Shown in pieces: positions 34,269 to 43,634 of a DNA stretch of 64,000 nucleotides. A program made the translations under genes and the position numbers. Numbering within the stretch: position 1 is the first letter of the stretch; each line of letters starts with the position of its first letter. Origin of the DNA: Flavobacteriaceae bacterium (GTDB lineage Bacteria; Bacteroidota; Bacteroidia; Flavobacteriales; Flavobacteriaceae); contig CANKLE010000007.1 in the NCBI GenBank assembly GCA_947483075.1, positions 96,663-160,662 of the forward strand, read 5' to 3'. The notes under the pieces are model-generated. The model had not been told where the DNA came from. It was given only the letters and a program-made list of their open reading frames with translations, and did no database searches.

Positions 34269-35582
34269 GTGTTGAAGCTGTTTGACCTTTCGTTGCAACT
34301 CAATGGCTATCCTTTGCGATGGGCCAAACAACACTTGAATTCCCTTGTTGCGCTGCCCAAAGACCAATTTATCCAACAGCTCGAAAAACAAAAAAAATCC
34401 CTGGTAGATTTTCATTTGCAACACAATTCCTTTTACCAAAAAAAAGTAGGAAATTGGCAAGTTCTTGCTTGGGAACAGTTGCCTATCTTGCAAAAAAGCG
34501 ATTGCCAAGTGCCGTTGTCTGAACGATTTTCTACAGGATATGCAGAGAAAAATTGCTACCTCAACAAAACCTCTGGCTCGAGCGGCGACCCTATGGTGTT
34601 TGCCAAAGATAAAGTTTGTCATGCCTTAATTTGGGCCAACATCATGCGCAAATTTGCCTGGCACGGCATCGATTTTAATCGTTCGTATCAAGCGCGATTT
34701 TACGGGATGCCTATGGCGTTTTGGCCGCAAAAACTGCTTCGAATCAAAGACTTTTTGAGCAACCGCTACCGGATGAATATTTTTGATTTATCAAACGAAG
34801 GACTAGATCAAATCGTACAGAAATTTGCAAACAACCGCTTTGATTACATCAATGGCTATACCAGCGCCATTGTGTTATTGGCCAAACAGTTGGAATCAAA
34901 AAACAGTGTATTAAAAACGCTTTGTCCCAGTTTAAAGGTGTGTATTGTAACCTCCGAAATGCTATTTGAAGCCGATAAAATGCTCTTAGAAAAAGCACTG
35001 GGCGTTCCGGTTATAAATGAATATGGCGCTGCTGAAGTAGACTTGATTGCATTCCAAAATACTGAAGGCGATTGGGTGGTGAACGCCGAGACCTGCTTGG
35101 TCGAAATTGTAGACGAGCATAATAAAGTTCTGCCCTACGGACAAGAAGGACGAATTATTGTGACCCAATTGTATAACAAAGCGATGCCTTTTATTCGTTA
35201 TGAAGTGGGCGATTTTGGAATATTGGATCCAAAAAGTACGCCGCAAAAACCAATCCTGCAAAAACTCATTGGACGCACCAACGACGTGATCCACTTGCCT
35301 AATGGTAAACGGGCTGCAGGCATGGCATTTTATTCGATCACTAAAGCGCTGTTTGACGACCAATCGGCCGTAAAAGAATTTGTGATCAAACAAACCAAAA
35401 TAGATACCTTTGAAATTGAATATGTGAGTGATTTGGCGTTTACCCAAACACAGGAACAACACATTTATCAGGTAATCAGTGATTTTTTAGTCCCTGATTT
35501 AACTCTCAAATTTGTGCAAAAAACCAGCAGTACTCGCGGTGCAAACGGCAAGCTTAAGCAATTTATTTCGCTAGTGAATTAA
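34269..35582 (+). CDS. Phenylacetate-CoA ligase family (CapK-like) adenylate-forming protein
   Basis: A 437-residue member of the PaaK/CapK branch of adenylate-forming enzymes. The ATP-binding loop NKTSGSSGDPMVF is at about 98-110. The YGAAEVDLIAF segment and the C-terminal hinge region around the KLIGRTNDVIHLPNGK lysine-rich turn are intact. CapK-like proteins are common in capsule and O-antigen loci, where an acyl or amino-acid decoration of a sugar has been suggested. No substrate can be assigned. The start is GTG, supported by the -7 box upstream. It is the first gene of a three-gene plus-strand unit (4-bp gap to wecB). Confidence 0.82.
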   Translation: MLKLFDLSLQLNGYPLRWAKQHLNSLVALPKDQFIQQLEKQKKSLVDFHLQHNSFYQKKVGNWQVLAWEQLPILQKSDCQVPLSERFSTGYAEKNCYLNKTSGSSGDPMVFAKDKVCHALIWANIMRKFAWHGIDFNRSYQARFYGMPMAFWPQKLLRIKDFLSNRYRMNIFDLSNEGLDQIVQKFANNRFDYINGYTSAIVLLAKQLESKNSVLKTLCPSLKVCIVTSEMLFEADKMLLEKALGVPVINEYGAAEVDLIAFQNTEGDWVVNAETCLVEIVDEHNKVLPYGQEGRIIVTQLYNKAMPFIRYEVGDFGILDPKSTPQKPILQKLIGRTNDVIHLPNGKRAAGMAFYSITKALFDDQSAVKEFVIKQTKIDTFEIEYVSDLAFTQTQEQHIYQVISDFLVPDLTLKFVQKTSSTRGANGKLKQFISLVN

Positions 35583-35586
35583 GTAT

Positions 35587-36678
35587 ATGAAACTAACCCT
35601 CGTAGCCGGTGCTCGGCCCAATTTTATTAAAATAGCGCCACTTATTGCGGCCATTCAACGCGCGCAAAAAACAGGAAAGGCAATCAGTTATCGTTTGGTG
35701 CATACCGGACAACATTACGATGCCAACCTCAGCGCGACCTTTTTTGACGAGTTGGGCATTCCGGAGCCACAAGTAAATTTTGACGTAAAAAGCGGAACAC
35801 AGGCGGCCCAAACCGGAGCCATTATGGTGGCTTTTGAGCAAGAACTACTCGCGAATCCTACTGATTTAGTTTTGGTGGTCGGTGATGTCAATTCGACAAT
35901 GGCCTGTGCGATTGTAGCCAAAAAAGCCGGTGTACAAGTAGCGCATGTCGAAGCGGGTATTCGCTCAGGCGATTGGAGCATGCCAGAAGAAATCAACCGC
36001 GTGGTAACCGACAGTTTAACGGATTACTTTTTTACCACCTCCGAACTAGCCGGCGAAAACTTGCGCAAGCAAGGAGTGGCTAAAGAAAACATTCATTTTG
36101 TAGGGAATGTGATGATTGACACCTTATACCAAAATCGACCTCGATTCAAACAACCGGATTTTTGGAATACGTTGGGTTTATCTACAAAAAATTATAGTGT
36201 ACTCACCTTGCATCGGCCTTCCAATGTAGATGATCTGAATCATTTAACGGCGTTGCTTCAAGGAATTGATGCGTTGGCTGGTGATAAAAAAATAGTATTT
36301 CCCATACATCCACGCACCCAAGCGATCTTAAACCAAACCGAGCTTTCCTTGCCCAATATTTTATTTGTTGAACCTCAAGGCTATTTGAATTTCTTGTATT
36401 TGGTGCAACACAGTTACGCGGTAATTACCGATTCGGGTGGGCTTTCTGAAGAAACTACCGTGTTGGGCATTCCGTGTTTTACGCTGCGCACCACAACTGA
36501 GCGTCCCGAAACCGAAACCATTGGAACCAATACCTTGGTTGGCGATTCGGTCGAAAACTTGACCAATCATTTTAGTGCGTTTATGCAAAGAGGGCTATCG
36601 GCCCGCGGAATTCCACCTTTATGGGACGGAAAAGCAAGCGAACGCATCATCCGAATTCTGATTGATTCCCTTTCGTAA
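35587..36678 (+). CDS. wecB: UDP-N-acetylglucosamine 2-epimerase (non-hydrolysing)
   Basis: Interconverts UDP-GlcNAc and UDP-ManNAc for surface glycan synthesis, 363 residues, GT-B-like fold. The N-terminal GARPNFIKIAPLIAAI and the GDVNSTMACAIVAKKAG, HVEAGIRSGDWSMPEEINR and ITDSGGLSEE segments are the family signature. It abuts the next gene with no spacer. The downstream ManNAc user (for example a ManNAcA dehydrogenase) is not in the window, so ManNAc itself or a transfer by the neighbouring glycosyltransferase is possible. Confidence 0.94.
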   Translation: MKLTLVAGARPNFIKIAPLIAAIQRAQKTGKAISYRLVHTGQHYDANLSATFFDELGIPEPQVNFDVKSGTQAAQTGAIMVAFEQELLANPTDLVLVVGDVNSTMACAIVAKKAGVQVAHVEAGIRSGDWSMPEEINRVVTDSLTDYFFTTSELAGENLRKQGVAKENIHFVGNVMIDTLYQNRPRFKQPDFWNTLGLSTKNYSVLTLHRPSNVDDLNHLTALLQGIDALAGDKKIVFPIHPRTQAILNQTELSLPNILFVEPQGYLNFLYLVQHSYAVITDSGGLSEETTVLGIPCFTLRTTTERPETETIGTNTLVGDSVENLTNHFSAFMQRGLSARGIPPLWDGKASERIIRILIDSLS

Positions 36679-37863
36679 ATGAAAGAATCCATTGCCATAC
36701 TATCCAACTATTACCCGCCCGAAAAAGGGGCTGCGGCCAATCGCATCGAACAACTGGCGCTTCAACTACAAGCACAAGGCTATGCCGTTCAGGTAATTTG
36801 TCCGTTGGGAAATTACCCCTATGGGAAATTGATGCCCAACTATAAAGGGAAATTTTATGTGCAGGAAAACCAAAGTGAAATTTGTGTGAAGCGACTTTGG
36901 ATCTATCCCAGTGTGAGTAAAAACAAATTGATCCGCTTGTTTTCGGTACTTTCCTTTGTGCTGAGTTTATCGCTGTATCTCTGTTTCAAAAAAACACCGC
37001 ATAAAGTTATTGTACAATCGCCGCCCTTACTGTTGTCGTTTGTATCAGTGGCCTTACTTCGATTGAAAAATAAAAAAATAATTCTCAATGTCTCCGACTT
37101 GTGGCCCTTGGCCGCCATCGAATTGAAAGCGCTAAAATCGGGTTCTTTCTCCCACCGCATTGCCTTAAAAATGGAACGATTTATTTATCAAAAAGCTTAC
37201 GTAATTTTAGGCCAATCTAATGAAATTCTTACCCATATTCGAGGCGTTTTTCCTGAAAAACCAACCTATTTGTACCGCAATTTTCCAAATCATGGGGAAC
37301 AAATTTTGGATCTAAAGCAAACAGAAAAACAAAAAATAAAGCTCTTTTATGCCGGCTTATTGGGCGTAGCACAAGGCGTGTTGGAGTTGTGTCAAAAATT
37401 GAAATTACCCGCCAATATGGAAGTGCATCTATTTGGAGAGGGAGCAGAAAAAGAAGAAATAGAAGCGCTCTTGCGTGATGGTCATCACAACAACTGGCAT
37501 TTTCACGGCATGCTCGATCGACAAGAACTGCACAAAAAAATACAATCCTTTGATGTCGCACTCATTCCGTTAAAAACCAGGATCTATGGCTCGGTGCCCT
37601 CTAAAATTTTTGAATACAGCGCCTTGGGATTTCCCGCCCTCTATTTTGGAGGAGGCGAAGGAGGCGATTTGGTTTTACAATACAACTTGGGCTGGGTGGC
37701 TCCGGTAGGAGATTATGAGGCAATTAACGCTAAATTGGATGCGATTTCTGGCTTGGATGAAGCCGAATTGAACGAATTGAAACAGGCAGTTTTTTCAACG
37801 GCTATTGCCGAGTTTGATGTCGAAAAACAGCTTAAATTTTTGGTTTCTCAGGGGGTTTTCTAA
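36679..37863 (+). CDS. Glycosyltransferase family 4
   Basis: A 394-residue GT-B glycosyltransferase resembling WbuB-type enzymes of O-antigen/colanic acid loci. The N terminus NYYPPEKGAAANRIEQLALQL is the acceptor-side signature, and the C-terminal VPSKIFEYSALGFPALYFGG is the nucleotide-sugar-binding E-x7-E-like region. The ATG follows the wecB stop directly, so transfer of a GlcNAc/ManNAc-derived sugar is plausible. It ends overlapping the convergent WcaJ-type gene by 4 bp. Confidence 0.87.
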   Translation: MKESIAILSNYYPPEKGAAANRIEQLALQLQAQGYAVQVICPLGNYPYGKLMPNYKGKFYVQENQSEICVKRLWIYPSVSKNKLIRLFSVLSFVLSLSLYLCFKKTPHKVIVQSPPLLLSFVSVALLRLKNKKIILNVSDLWPLAAIELKALKSGSFSHRIALKMERFIYQKAYVILGQSNEILTHIRGVFPEKPTYLYRNFPNHGEQILDLKQTEKQKIKLFYAGLLGVAQGVLELCQKLKLPANMEVHLFGEGAEKEEIEALLRDGHHNNWHFHGMLDRQELHKKIQSFDVALIPLKTRIYGSVPSKIFEYSALGFPALYFGGGEGGDLVLQYNLGWVAPVGDYEAINAKLDAISGLDEAELNELKQAVFSTAIAEFDVEKQLKFLVSQGVF

Positions 37864-39224
37864 TAGGCCTTGTCTTCGCCTTTAAAGATATTAATTACGG
37901 TTTGGGCGATAATTTTTAAATCTAAAATCAACGACCAATTCTCGATGTAAAACACGTCGTATTTAATGCGATTGATCATGTCTTCGTCAGTTTCTATTTC
38001 GCCGCGAAAACCGCGTACCTGCGCCAAGCCCGTGATGCCCGGTTTTACATAATGGCGCACCATGTATTTTTTGATTTTGTTTCCGAAGACTTTGTTTTGC
38101 GACCACAGGTGCGGCCTAGGTCCTACTACTGACATGTCTCCAAAAAGCACGTTTAAAAATTGAGGCAATTCGTCTATGCTGGTTTTGCGAATAAAACGAC
38201 CTATTTTGGTTACGCGAGGATCGTTTTTAGAGGCTTCTCTTTCGGTGGTTTTATTAATTTTCATCGAGCGAAACTTGAAACAAAAGAATTCTTTTTCATC
38301 AATTCCCGGACGGCCTTGTTTGAAAAATATGGGGCCTCTCGATTCTAATTTGATTAAGATTGCCATGATGGGCACCAGCCAAGAAAGTAAAAAAACCAGT
38401 ACAAATAGCGAAAACAAAATATCAAAGAACCGTTTGAATGTTTTGGTAATAGGGTCATGTAATAGGGTTCTTTGCAGCGACAAAACCGGGAAAAATTCGT
38501 AGTAATCTATTTTTAGGTTTTTGGAAAAGATTTCCTTGGTGTCTGGAATAAATTTGATGCTTTTTCTATATTCATCGGCAAAATCAACCAAGTCCTTCAA
38601 GTCATCATTCGAAATTTCGTTGAGTGAACAATAAATTTCATCTACATTATTTGCGAGCACAAAGTCTTCAAGTTGATCTAATTTACCGGTAATGTTGGCA
38701 TTGGTTTTTTTATCAGAGAAATAACCCAAGAACCGATAGCCTAAATCGTTGCGGGTTTCAAAAACTTCTTTCAGGCGAATGGCCTCTGGTGTATAGCCTA
38801 TAATCACGGTGTTTCTATAGTTGCTGCCGGTAGCCAATCGGTACTTTTTTAAGTAATAAAACAACATGTATTTATATCCGCTTATCAAGAGGAAGCTGCA
38901 AATCATGAATTTGGCTATGGCGCTCCCGCTAAAGATGGCTGTTTTATCAAAAGGGAAAAAAGCAATCACCACAAGTAAGAAAAGGACGCCCTGCTTTACA
39001 AGCTTGGTAATAATTTCTACCGGCGTAGTGAAACGATATACCTCGTAAAATTTAGAAAAAAAAGCAACAAAACCCCAGGCTGATAATTGATACACCGAAT
39101 ACAGTGGATTGTTGAGTCCTAAATTTCGGAAGAAAAACAAAGACAACAACAAGATGACCAGCAAATCAAATGAGATGCTGATGGGTCTAATGTATTTTGA
39201 ATAACGTCCGGTAGAGGTAGTCAT
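37860..39224 (-). CDS. Undecaprenyl-phosphate sugar phosphotransferase (WcaJ-type initiating transferase)
   Basis: Inner-membrane enzyme that starts glycan synthesis by placing a sugar-1-phosphate on undecaprenyl phosphate, 454 residues. It has four or five N-terminal transmembrane helices (about 15-125), a CoA_binding_3-like Rossmann domain (about 135-240), one further membrane segment (about 270-295) and the C-terminal bacterial sugar transferase core with FKQGRPGIDEKEFFCFKFRSM and DELPQFLNVLFGDMSVVGPRP. The sugar (glucose-1-P is common) is not fixed by sequence. It lies 5 bp downstream of the UDP-glucuronate decarboxylase gene. Confidence 0.9.
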   Translation of the reverse strand: MTTSTGRYSKYIRPISISFDLLVILLLSLFFFRNLGLNNPLYSVYQLSAWGFVAFFSKFYEVYRFTTPVEIITKLVKQGVLFLLVVIAFFPFDKTAIFSGSAIAKFMICSFLLISGYKYMLFYYLKKYRLATGSNYRNTVIIGYTPEAIRLKEVFETRNDLGYRFLGYFSDKKTNANITGKLDQLEDFVLANNVDEIYCSLNEISNDDLKDLVDFADEYRKSIKFIPDTKEIFSKNLKIDYYEFFPVLSLQRTLLHDPITKTFKRFFDILFSLFVLVFLLSWLVPIMAILIKLESRGPIFFKQGRPGIDEKEFFCFKFRSMKINKTTEREASKNDPRVTKIGRFIRKTSIDELPQFLNVLFGDMSVVGPRPHLWSQNKVFGNKIKKYMVRHYVKPGITGLAQVRGFRGEIETDEDMINRIKYDVFYIENWSLILDLKIIAQTVINIFKGEDKAY

Positions 39225-39229
39225 GTAAT

Positions 39230-40213
39230 CTAGTGAATGTACCGAGTAAAATCTTTGTGTTCTTCTTTCAACAGTTCTTCTGTTGATAACGATTTAAAGT
39301 ATTCATAGGTGATTTTCATCCCCTCGGCACGGGATACTTTGGCTTCCCATCCCAATAATGCTTTGGCTTTGGTGGTGTCGGGTTGGCGTTGCAACGGATC
39401 GTTTACCGGCAACGGATGATAGACTACTTTTTGGTTGGTTCCTGTGAGTTTAATGATCTCTTCAGCAAAATCTTTGATCGTGATTTCGTCGGGGTTACCA
39501 ATATTTACTGGGTACACATAATCCGAGTGCAACAAGCGGAATACTCCTTCTACCTGATCGTCTACATAGCAAAACGATCGGGTTTGCATGCCGTCGCCGA
39601 AGATGGTTAAATCTTCGCCACGCAAAGCCTGGCCTATAAAGGCTGGAATTACGCGGCCGTCATTGAGTCGCATGCGGGGCCCGTAAGTATTAAAAATTCG
39701 AACAATACGCGTTTCAACTCCGTGAAAAGTGTGGTAGGCCATAGTGATCGATTCTTGGAAACGTTTGGCTTCGTCGTAAACGCCTCGAGGGCCAATAGTA
39801 TTTACATTGCCATAGTATTCTTCTGTTTGCGGATGAACGAGCGGATCGCCATAGACTTCAGAGGTAGAGGCTATGAGTATGCGTGCTTTTTTGGTGCGCG
39901 CCAATCCCAATAAATTATGCGTTCCCAAAGAACCTACTTTTAGCGTTTGGATCGGTATTTTTAAGTAATCAATAGGGCTTGCAGGAGAGGCAAAATGCAA
40001 AATATAATCCAACTGTCCTGGAACATGGACAAACTTGGTGATGTCGTGGTGGTAAAATTCAAAATGAGGGTGTTTAAACAGGTGTTCGATGTTTTTTAGA
40101 TCGCCTGTAATCAGGTTGTCCATTCCAATCACATAATAGCCTTCGGCAATAAATCGATCACACAAATGAGAGCCCAAAAAACCTGCGGCTCCAGTAATTA
40201 AAATTCGTTTCAT
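39230..40213 (-). CDS. UDP-glucuronate decarboxylase family SDR (UDP-xylose synthase-like)
   Basis: Extended short-chain dehydrogenase/reductase of 327 residues that converts UDP-glucuronate to UDP-xylose (or the 4-keto pentose). The NAD-binding [10 protein letters not shown] is at the N terminus. [19 protein letters not shown] and the catalytic YxxxK in [14 protein letters not shown] are those of the UXS family, not of RmlB. The frame extends 7 codons upstream, but the ATG at 40213 (MKRILITG) is the family start. It is co-transcribed with the WcaJ-type gene, from a promoter about 180 bp upstream. Confidence 0.9.
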   Translation of the reverse strand: MKRILITGAAGFLGSHLCDRFIAEGYYVIGMDNLITGDLKNIEHLFKHPHFEFYHHDITKFVHVPGQLDYILHFASPASPIDYLKIPIQTLKVGSLGTHNLLGLARTKKARILIASTSEVYGDPLVHPQTEEYYGNVNTIGPRGVYDEAKRFQESITMAYHTFHGVETRIVRIFNTYGPRMRLNDGRVIPAFIGQALRGEDLTIFGDGMQTRSFCYVDDQVEGVFRLLHSDYVYPVNIGNPDEITIKDFAEEIIKLTGTNQKVVYHPLPVNDPLQRQPDTTKAKALLGWEAKVSRAEGMKITYEYFKSLSTEELLKEEHKDFTRYIH

Positions 40214-40510
40214 TAGGTTTGGTTTGCATACCACAACGAGAAATTTATCTTTTTCTTATATAAATTTTAGTATTTAATTAAGAAAGGGGAAGACTTAAAC
40301 TTTCAGGCTTGGTTTTTGGTTTTTAAATAATTTGATTTTCAACGGATTAGCTGTGAAATCGTGCAGTTTTGGCCGTTTATTAATTTTCGCCAAAATTAAA
40401 CTTAAGCAGCTGAAATGCAAAGAAAATTACTTAAAAAGGTTCTTTTTGTTCTACAACGCGGCAGTTTTGGTTGAGCCTTTCCGTTTGTTCTTTAGAGGTC
40501 GTTCAATCGC
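40214..40510. other. AT-rich intergenic region, 297 bp
   Basis: No supportable gene. It carries a good minus-strand promoter (40391-40421) and the resulting leader of about 170 nt for the UDP-glucuronate decarboxylase mRNA. A 74-codon plus-strand frame here (40332-40556) begins without a promoter or ribosome site and runs into the methyltransferase gene; it is not taken as real. Confidence 0.6.
40391..40421 (-). promoter_or_regulatory. Promoter of the UDP-glucuronate decarboxylase / WcaJ operon
   Basis: Minus strand: TTTG (40421-40418), a 19-bp spacer and TAATTTTG (40398-40391). Both elements match the Bacteroidota consensus. The start codon is about 178 bp downstream, so a long leader is implied. 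Confidence 0.62.
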
Positions 40511-41236
40511 CTACAAATCTGATTTTTTTACCAACACAAAAACATTATTAAAATAGGCGGTTTGGTCGGTGGGTAGGCAGAAACTAAAAAATGTGCCGAG
40601 CGTATTAAATAGAAAAATAAAGGGAAATAAGAAAAAATGTCGGAGAACCTTATTTTCGGGAAGGATGTTTTTAATGTAATTGAGTTGAAATTGAAAAATC
40701 ACTGTAATGTAATTTCCCGATTTTGTGTTTTCAATGATGTCAAATCCATTCTTGGTGTATAAACTTTTTAAAGCCGGCGTAGTGTATCTAGCAAAATCAT
40801 AAGGCATCTCATGCTCCTCCCACATGAATGGCGTGGTTATTAAAGCGGTCCCGTTTATTTTAAGTACTCTATTGAACTCTTGCAGCAATTCGTCTATATT
40901 AAAAACATGTTCCAATACCTCGGTACATAAAATAGAATCAAACTTTTTATCTTCGAAAGGAATGGTGTTGCCGTCATAAAAAACATCGACTTCACGCTGT
41001 TTGTTTTCTCGTCCTTCAATTTTATAATCTACTCCGGTATACGCTGATGCGTTGTAAAAAAAAGATTTATAGGGTTTTGTTCCGCATCCAAAGTCAAGAA
41101 GCTCCCCGGTAAGCAAGTGGGCTCGCTTTCGAATGGCCGAAAACAATAAAGTTCGTATTAGAAAATTATGGTTGATAAAAAGGCCTAGAATACCCGGTTG
41201 AAATTTTTCTTTCTGTATAATTTGTCTCAAAAACAT
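40511..41236 (-). CDS. Class I SAM-dependent methyltransferase
   Basis: A 241-residue methyltransferase with Rossmann motif I in GELLDFGCGTKPYKS and acidic motif II around TGVDYKIEGRE. The LCTEVLEHVFNIDELLQEFNR segment is typical of Methyltransf_11. The C-terminal region is hydrophobic (HFFLFPFIFLFNTLGTFFS), suggesting membrane association. As the last gene of the wzx-to-methyltransferase operon it may methylate a sugar of the repeat unit or cap the chain end (inference). Confidence 0.83.
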   Translation of the reverse strand: MFLRQIIQKEKFQPGILGLFINHNFLIRTLLFSAIRKRAHLLTGELLDFGCGTKPYKSFFYNASAYTGVDYKIEGRENKQREVDVFYDGNTIPFEDKKFDSILCTEVLEHVFNIDELLQEFNRVLKINGTALITTPFMWEEHEMPYDFARYTTPALKSLYTKNGFDIIENTKSGNYITVIFQFQLNYIKNILPENKVLRHFFLFPFIFLFNTLGTFFSFCLPTDQTAYFNNVFVLVKKSDL

Positions 41237-41282
41237 TCGCTTTGTTTTATTTTTTAGCTTTTTTCATTCAAATCTAAACAGA

Positions 41283-42410
41283 TTACACGTACAAGCGGTA
41301 AATTGATTCTAGATTTTTAATGTTGTGTTTAATGTTGTAATTGGCCTGAAAGGACTGTTGTGCGTTTTTCGAGAATGCTTTGCCTAATTCATCGTCGCTC
41401 AACAACAAATTGACCTTCTCGGTAAAGCCATCGATGTCGTTTTGATTCACAACATAACCGTTATACCCGTCGCGAATTAAATCCCTGTTTCCGTCACAAT
41501 CTGAAACCACACAAGGTTTTGATAAGGCCAAGCTTTCAATGACCGAATAAGGCATGCCTTCATATCTTGCGGTGGACAGGTATAATTTTGATTTACTTAT
41601 TATGTTGAACACATCGGTTCTGGCCGTCCAATCCAATAAGGTTACTGCAGCAGTTAAGTCTAATTTCTTTGTCAGATTTTTTACAGACTCCAACTGGCCC
41701 ACATGGTGACCTACTCCCATGATCACTAAGTGAATTTTGTGGGTTTTACGAACCTCATGCAAAACCTGAATCATCAGCTCGATATTTTTTTGATAGGAGG
41801 GTCTGCCCACCGTACAGATGTACTCATCTGGCCAAGTTTTGGGGATTGTTAATGGCTGAATTGGTTCAATTGGTTCAATGCTGTTTGGAAAAATAGCGGT
41901 ATTCGTGTTTTTATAATAAACTTCCGACAGGGCTCGTTCTTGCTCGGAGGCCGAAGAGGCAAGAAGCAACCCATTTTTATTTGCCAACCAACGTTCAATG
42001 CTTAGAAAAAGGAACCGCTTAATTTTGTTTTGAGCGCTTAGGTAAGAAAAAGCCTGGGGCGTGTAGATTGTTTTTACACCCACAACCATGCCGGCAATCT
42101 TTCCGATTACTCCGCCTTTGGCGCTATGTGCATGAATTAAATTATGGGGATTTTTCTTTAAGTACTGTATGGTATTTAGGATCGATTTAATATCCTGAAA
42201 AACGGAGATGTTTCGAATAATATTGGTTTTATATTCGGCAACCTCAATTCCTTTATCGTTCAAAAAAGGGGTTTGGGTGTCAAACTTGCCATGAATAATC
42301 GTGTGCTCAAACAAGTCTGAATTACTATTTTTTACGATCAATCTAACAGAAACATCAACTCCGCCCACCGAGTGCAATACATGGGCAATTCTATGTTTGG
42401 GTTTTTCCAT
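41283..42410 (-). CDS. Glycosyltransferase family 4
   Basis: A 375-residue GT-B enzyme. The N-terminal RIAHVLHSVGGVDVSVRLIV and HAHSAKGGVIGKIAG (acceptor half) are followed by CTVGRPSYQKNIELMI and the donor-binding YEGMPYSVIESLALSKPCVVSD with the E-x7-E pattern. The start overlaps the end of the polymerase gene upstream by 20 bp. Its sugar specificity is unknown. Confidence 0.88.
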   Translation of the reverse strand: MEKPKHRIAHVLHSVGGVDVSVRLIVKNSNSDLFEHTIIHGKFDTQTPFLNDKGIEVAEYKTNIIRNISVFQDIKSILNTIQYLKKNPHNLIHAHSAKGGVIGKIAGMVVGVKTIYTPQAFSYLSAQNKIKRFLFLSIERWLANKNGLLLASSASEQERALSEVYYKNTNTAIFPNSIEPIEPIQPLTIPKTWPDEYICTVGRPSYQKNIELMIQVLHEVRKTHKIHLVIMGVGHHVGQLESVKNLTKKLDLTAAVTLLDWTARTDVFNIISKSKLYLSTARYEGMPYSVIESLALSKPCVVSDCDGNRDLIRDGYNGYVVNQNDIDGFTEKVNLLLSDDELGKAFSKNAQQSFQANYNIKHNIKNLESIYRLYV

Positions 42411-43599
42411 TAAATTCTTTTTCTCTCAAATACAAGGCGGTAAATATACTAAAAATAAAACATCCGAATTGGCGGTGAAAAACATTCTCAATCAATAAAA
42501 TTGAAATAAAAGCAACCCCAATTGCAACGGCATTAAAGTTGTTTCTCGCCTCGATAAAATAGAAAACCAAAAAGAAAACAAACAGTACTATCGCAATAAG
42601 TCCGCCGAGCAAAAACAGGTCTACAAATTGGCTGTGTGTATTAAAATTTTGATAGAGAAACCATTGTTGTCTAGAATAATCGAGCACCGTTTCTTTGTAG
42701 CAATTGGTCAAACTAGTCTGAATGGCTGTGTTTGAGTCTGTGCCAAATAGATAAGAAAAACTGGGCTGCTCAATGATGGTTTTGGCGCAACCTAAAATGA
42801 CCACACGGGGCTCATATTGTTTGGTGGTTTCGATTGTTTTTCCCAAAGAACTTTCGATAAAAAACCGTTTTGAAATATTTTTGTTTACCGCGAAAAGCAG
42901 CAAAACCGAGACGGCCATCGAAGCAAATAGGATGAGCTTGCGCTGAAGGGCCAGTTTCGAATAAAAAAACACATAAAGTAAAAAGAGAAACAACAAGGTT
43001 AAAATCGAAATACGAATCGATATAAAGGCAATAAAGGCAGCCGATAATAGAAAACTCATCATGTACAGGTATTTCCATTTATCGGCCTTGCGCAGTAGAT
43101 CAAAGGAGATGATAGCCCCAAGAACGCTAAAAATTCCCGCATAAGGGCGCTCAAGCACCAACACATAATTGGTTGCCCAGCCGTCGGCAAAAGGAAAATA
43201 CCCAAAACTAGAATGAAACTTCATTATTTTATAACAAGAAACAAGTACGGTGGCATTGATGGTTATGAGCGCCACGTTTTTAAGCAGTTGCAAACGATTG
43301 ACTCTGAAAAACAAAATGGGCAAAACAAGAAGGTACAAGTATTTTTTGTAAAAGACAAAGTCGAGCATAAAAGTACCGTTGCAGAGGGCTTGAACGAATA
43401 AATACGCAATCAGTAGGGCAATAAAAATAAAGGGTTTCGGATAACTTGTTTGGGGTTTAAATTCAAAATCAAGTATATAAAACAACAACAATAGCGCCAA
43501 AATAAGGTTGGGAATACTATTCGAAAAAGGCAAAAAAACGAGGAGCAATGCGCATACATAATCGTACGAATTGCGGATGAAATTTTTGATTTTATACAT
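42391..43599 (-). CDS. O-antigen ligase/polymerase family membrane protein (first of two)
   Basis: A 402-residue protein with about 10-11 transmembrane helices and a large periplasmic loop (about 245-310), the layout of the Wzy/WaaL family. It acts at the periplasmic face, either joining lipid-linked repeat units or transferring finished chains to lipid A core. Which of these applies cannot be told from sequence. A second member of the family lies two genes upstream. AT-rich like its neighbours. Confidence 0.78.
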   Translation of the reverse strand: MYKIKNFIRNSYDYVCALLLVFLPFSNSIPNLILALLLLFYILDFEFKPQTSYPKPFIFIALLIAYLFVQALCNGTFMLDFVFYKKYLYLLVLPILFFRVNRLQLLKNVALITINATVLVSCYKIMKFHSSFGYFPFADGWATNYVLVLERPYAGIFSVLGAIISFDLLRKADKWKYLYMMSFLLSAAFIAFISIRISILTLLFLFLLYVFFYSKLALQRKLILFASMAVSVLLLFAVNKNISKRFFIESSLGKTIETTKQYEPRVVILGCAKTIIEQPSFSYLFGTDSNTAIQTSLTNCYKETVLDYSRQQWFLYQNFNTHSQFVDLFLLGGLIAIVLFVFFLVFYFIEARNNFNAVAIGVAFISILLIENVFHRQFGCFIFSIFTALYLREKEFNGKTQT

Positions 43600-43634
43600 G
43601 CTGTTGTGAAAGTATTATTTCTGAATTGACGTCT

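Noticed and set aside
34263..34622. 119-codon minus frame over the CapK-like gene
   Set aside because: It overlaps the conserved ATP-binding part of a real gene and has no promoter or family features.
39230..40213. rmlB (dTDP-glucose 4,6-dehydratase)
   Set aside because: [11 protein letters not shown] and [11 protein letters not shown] are UDP-glucuronate decarboxylase signatures, and the gene is paired with a WcaJ-type transferase and not with the rml genes.
40332..40556. 74-codon plus frame between the decarboxylase and methyltransferase genes
   Set aside because: No TAnnTTTG box in front, no recognised motif, and it runs into the end of the methyltransferase gene.
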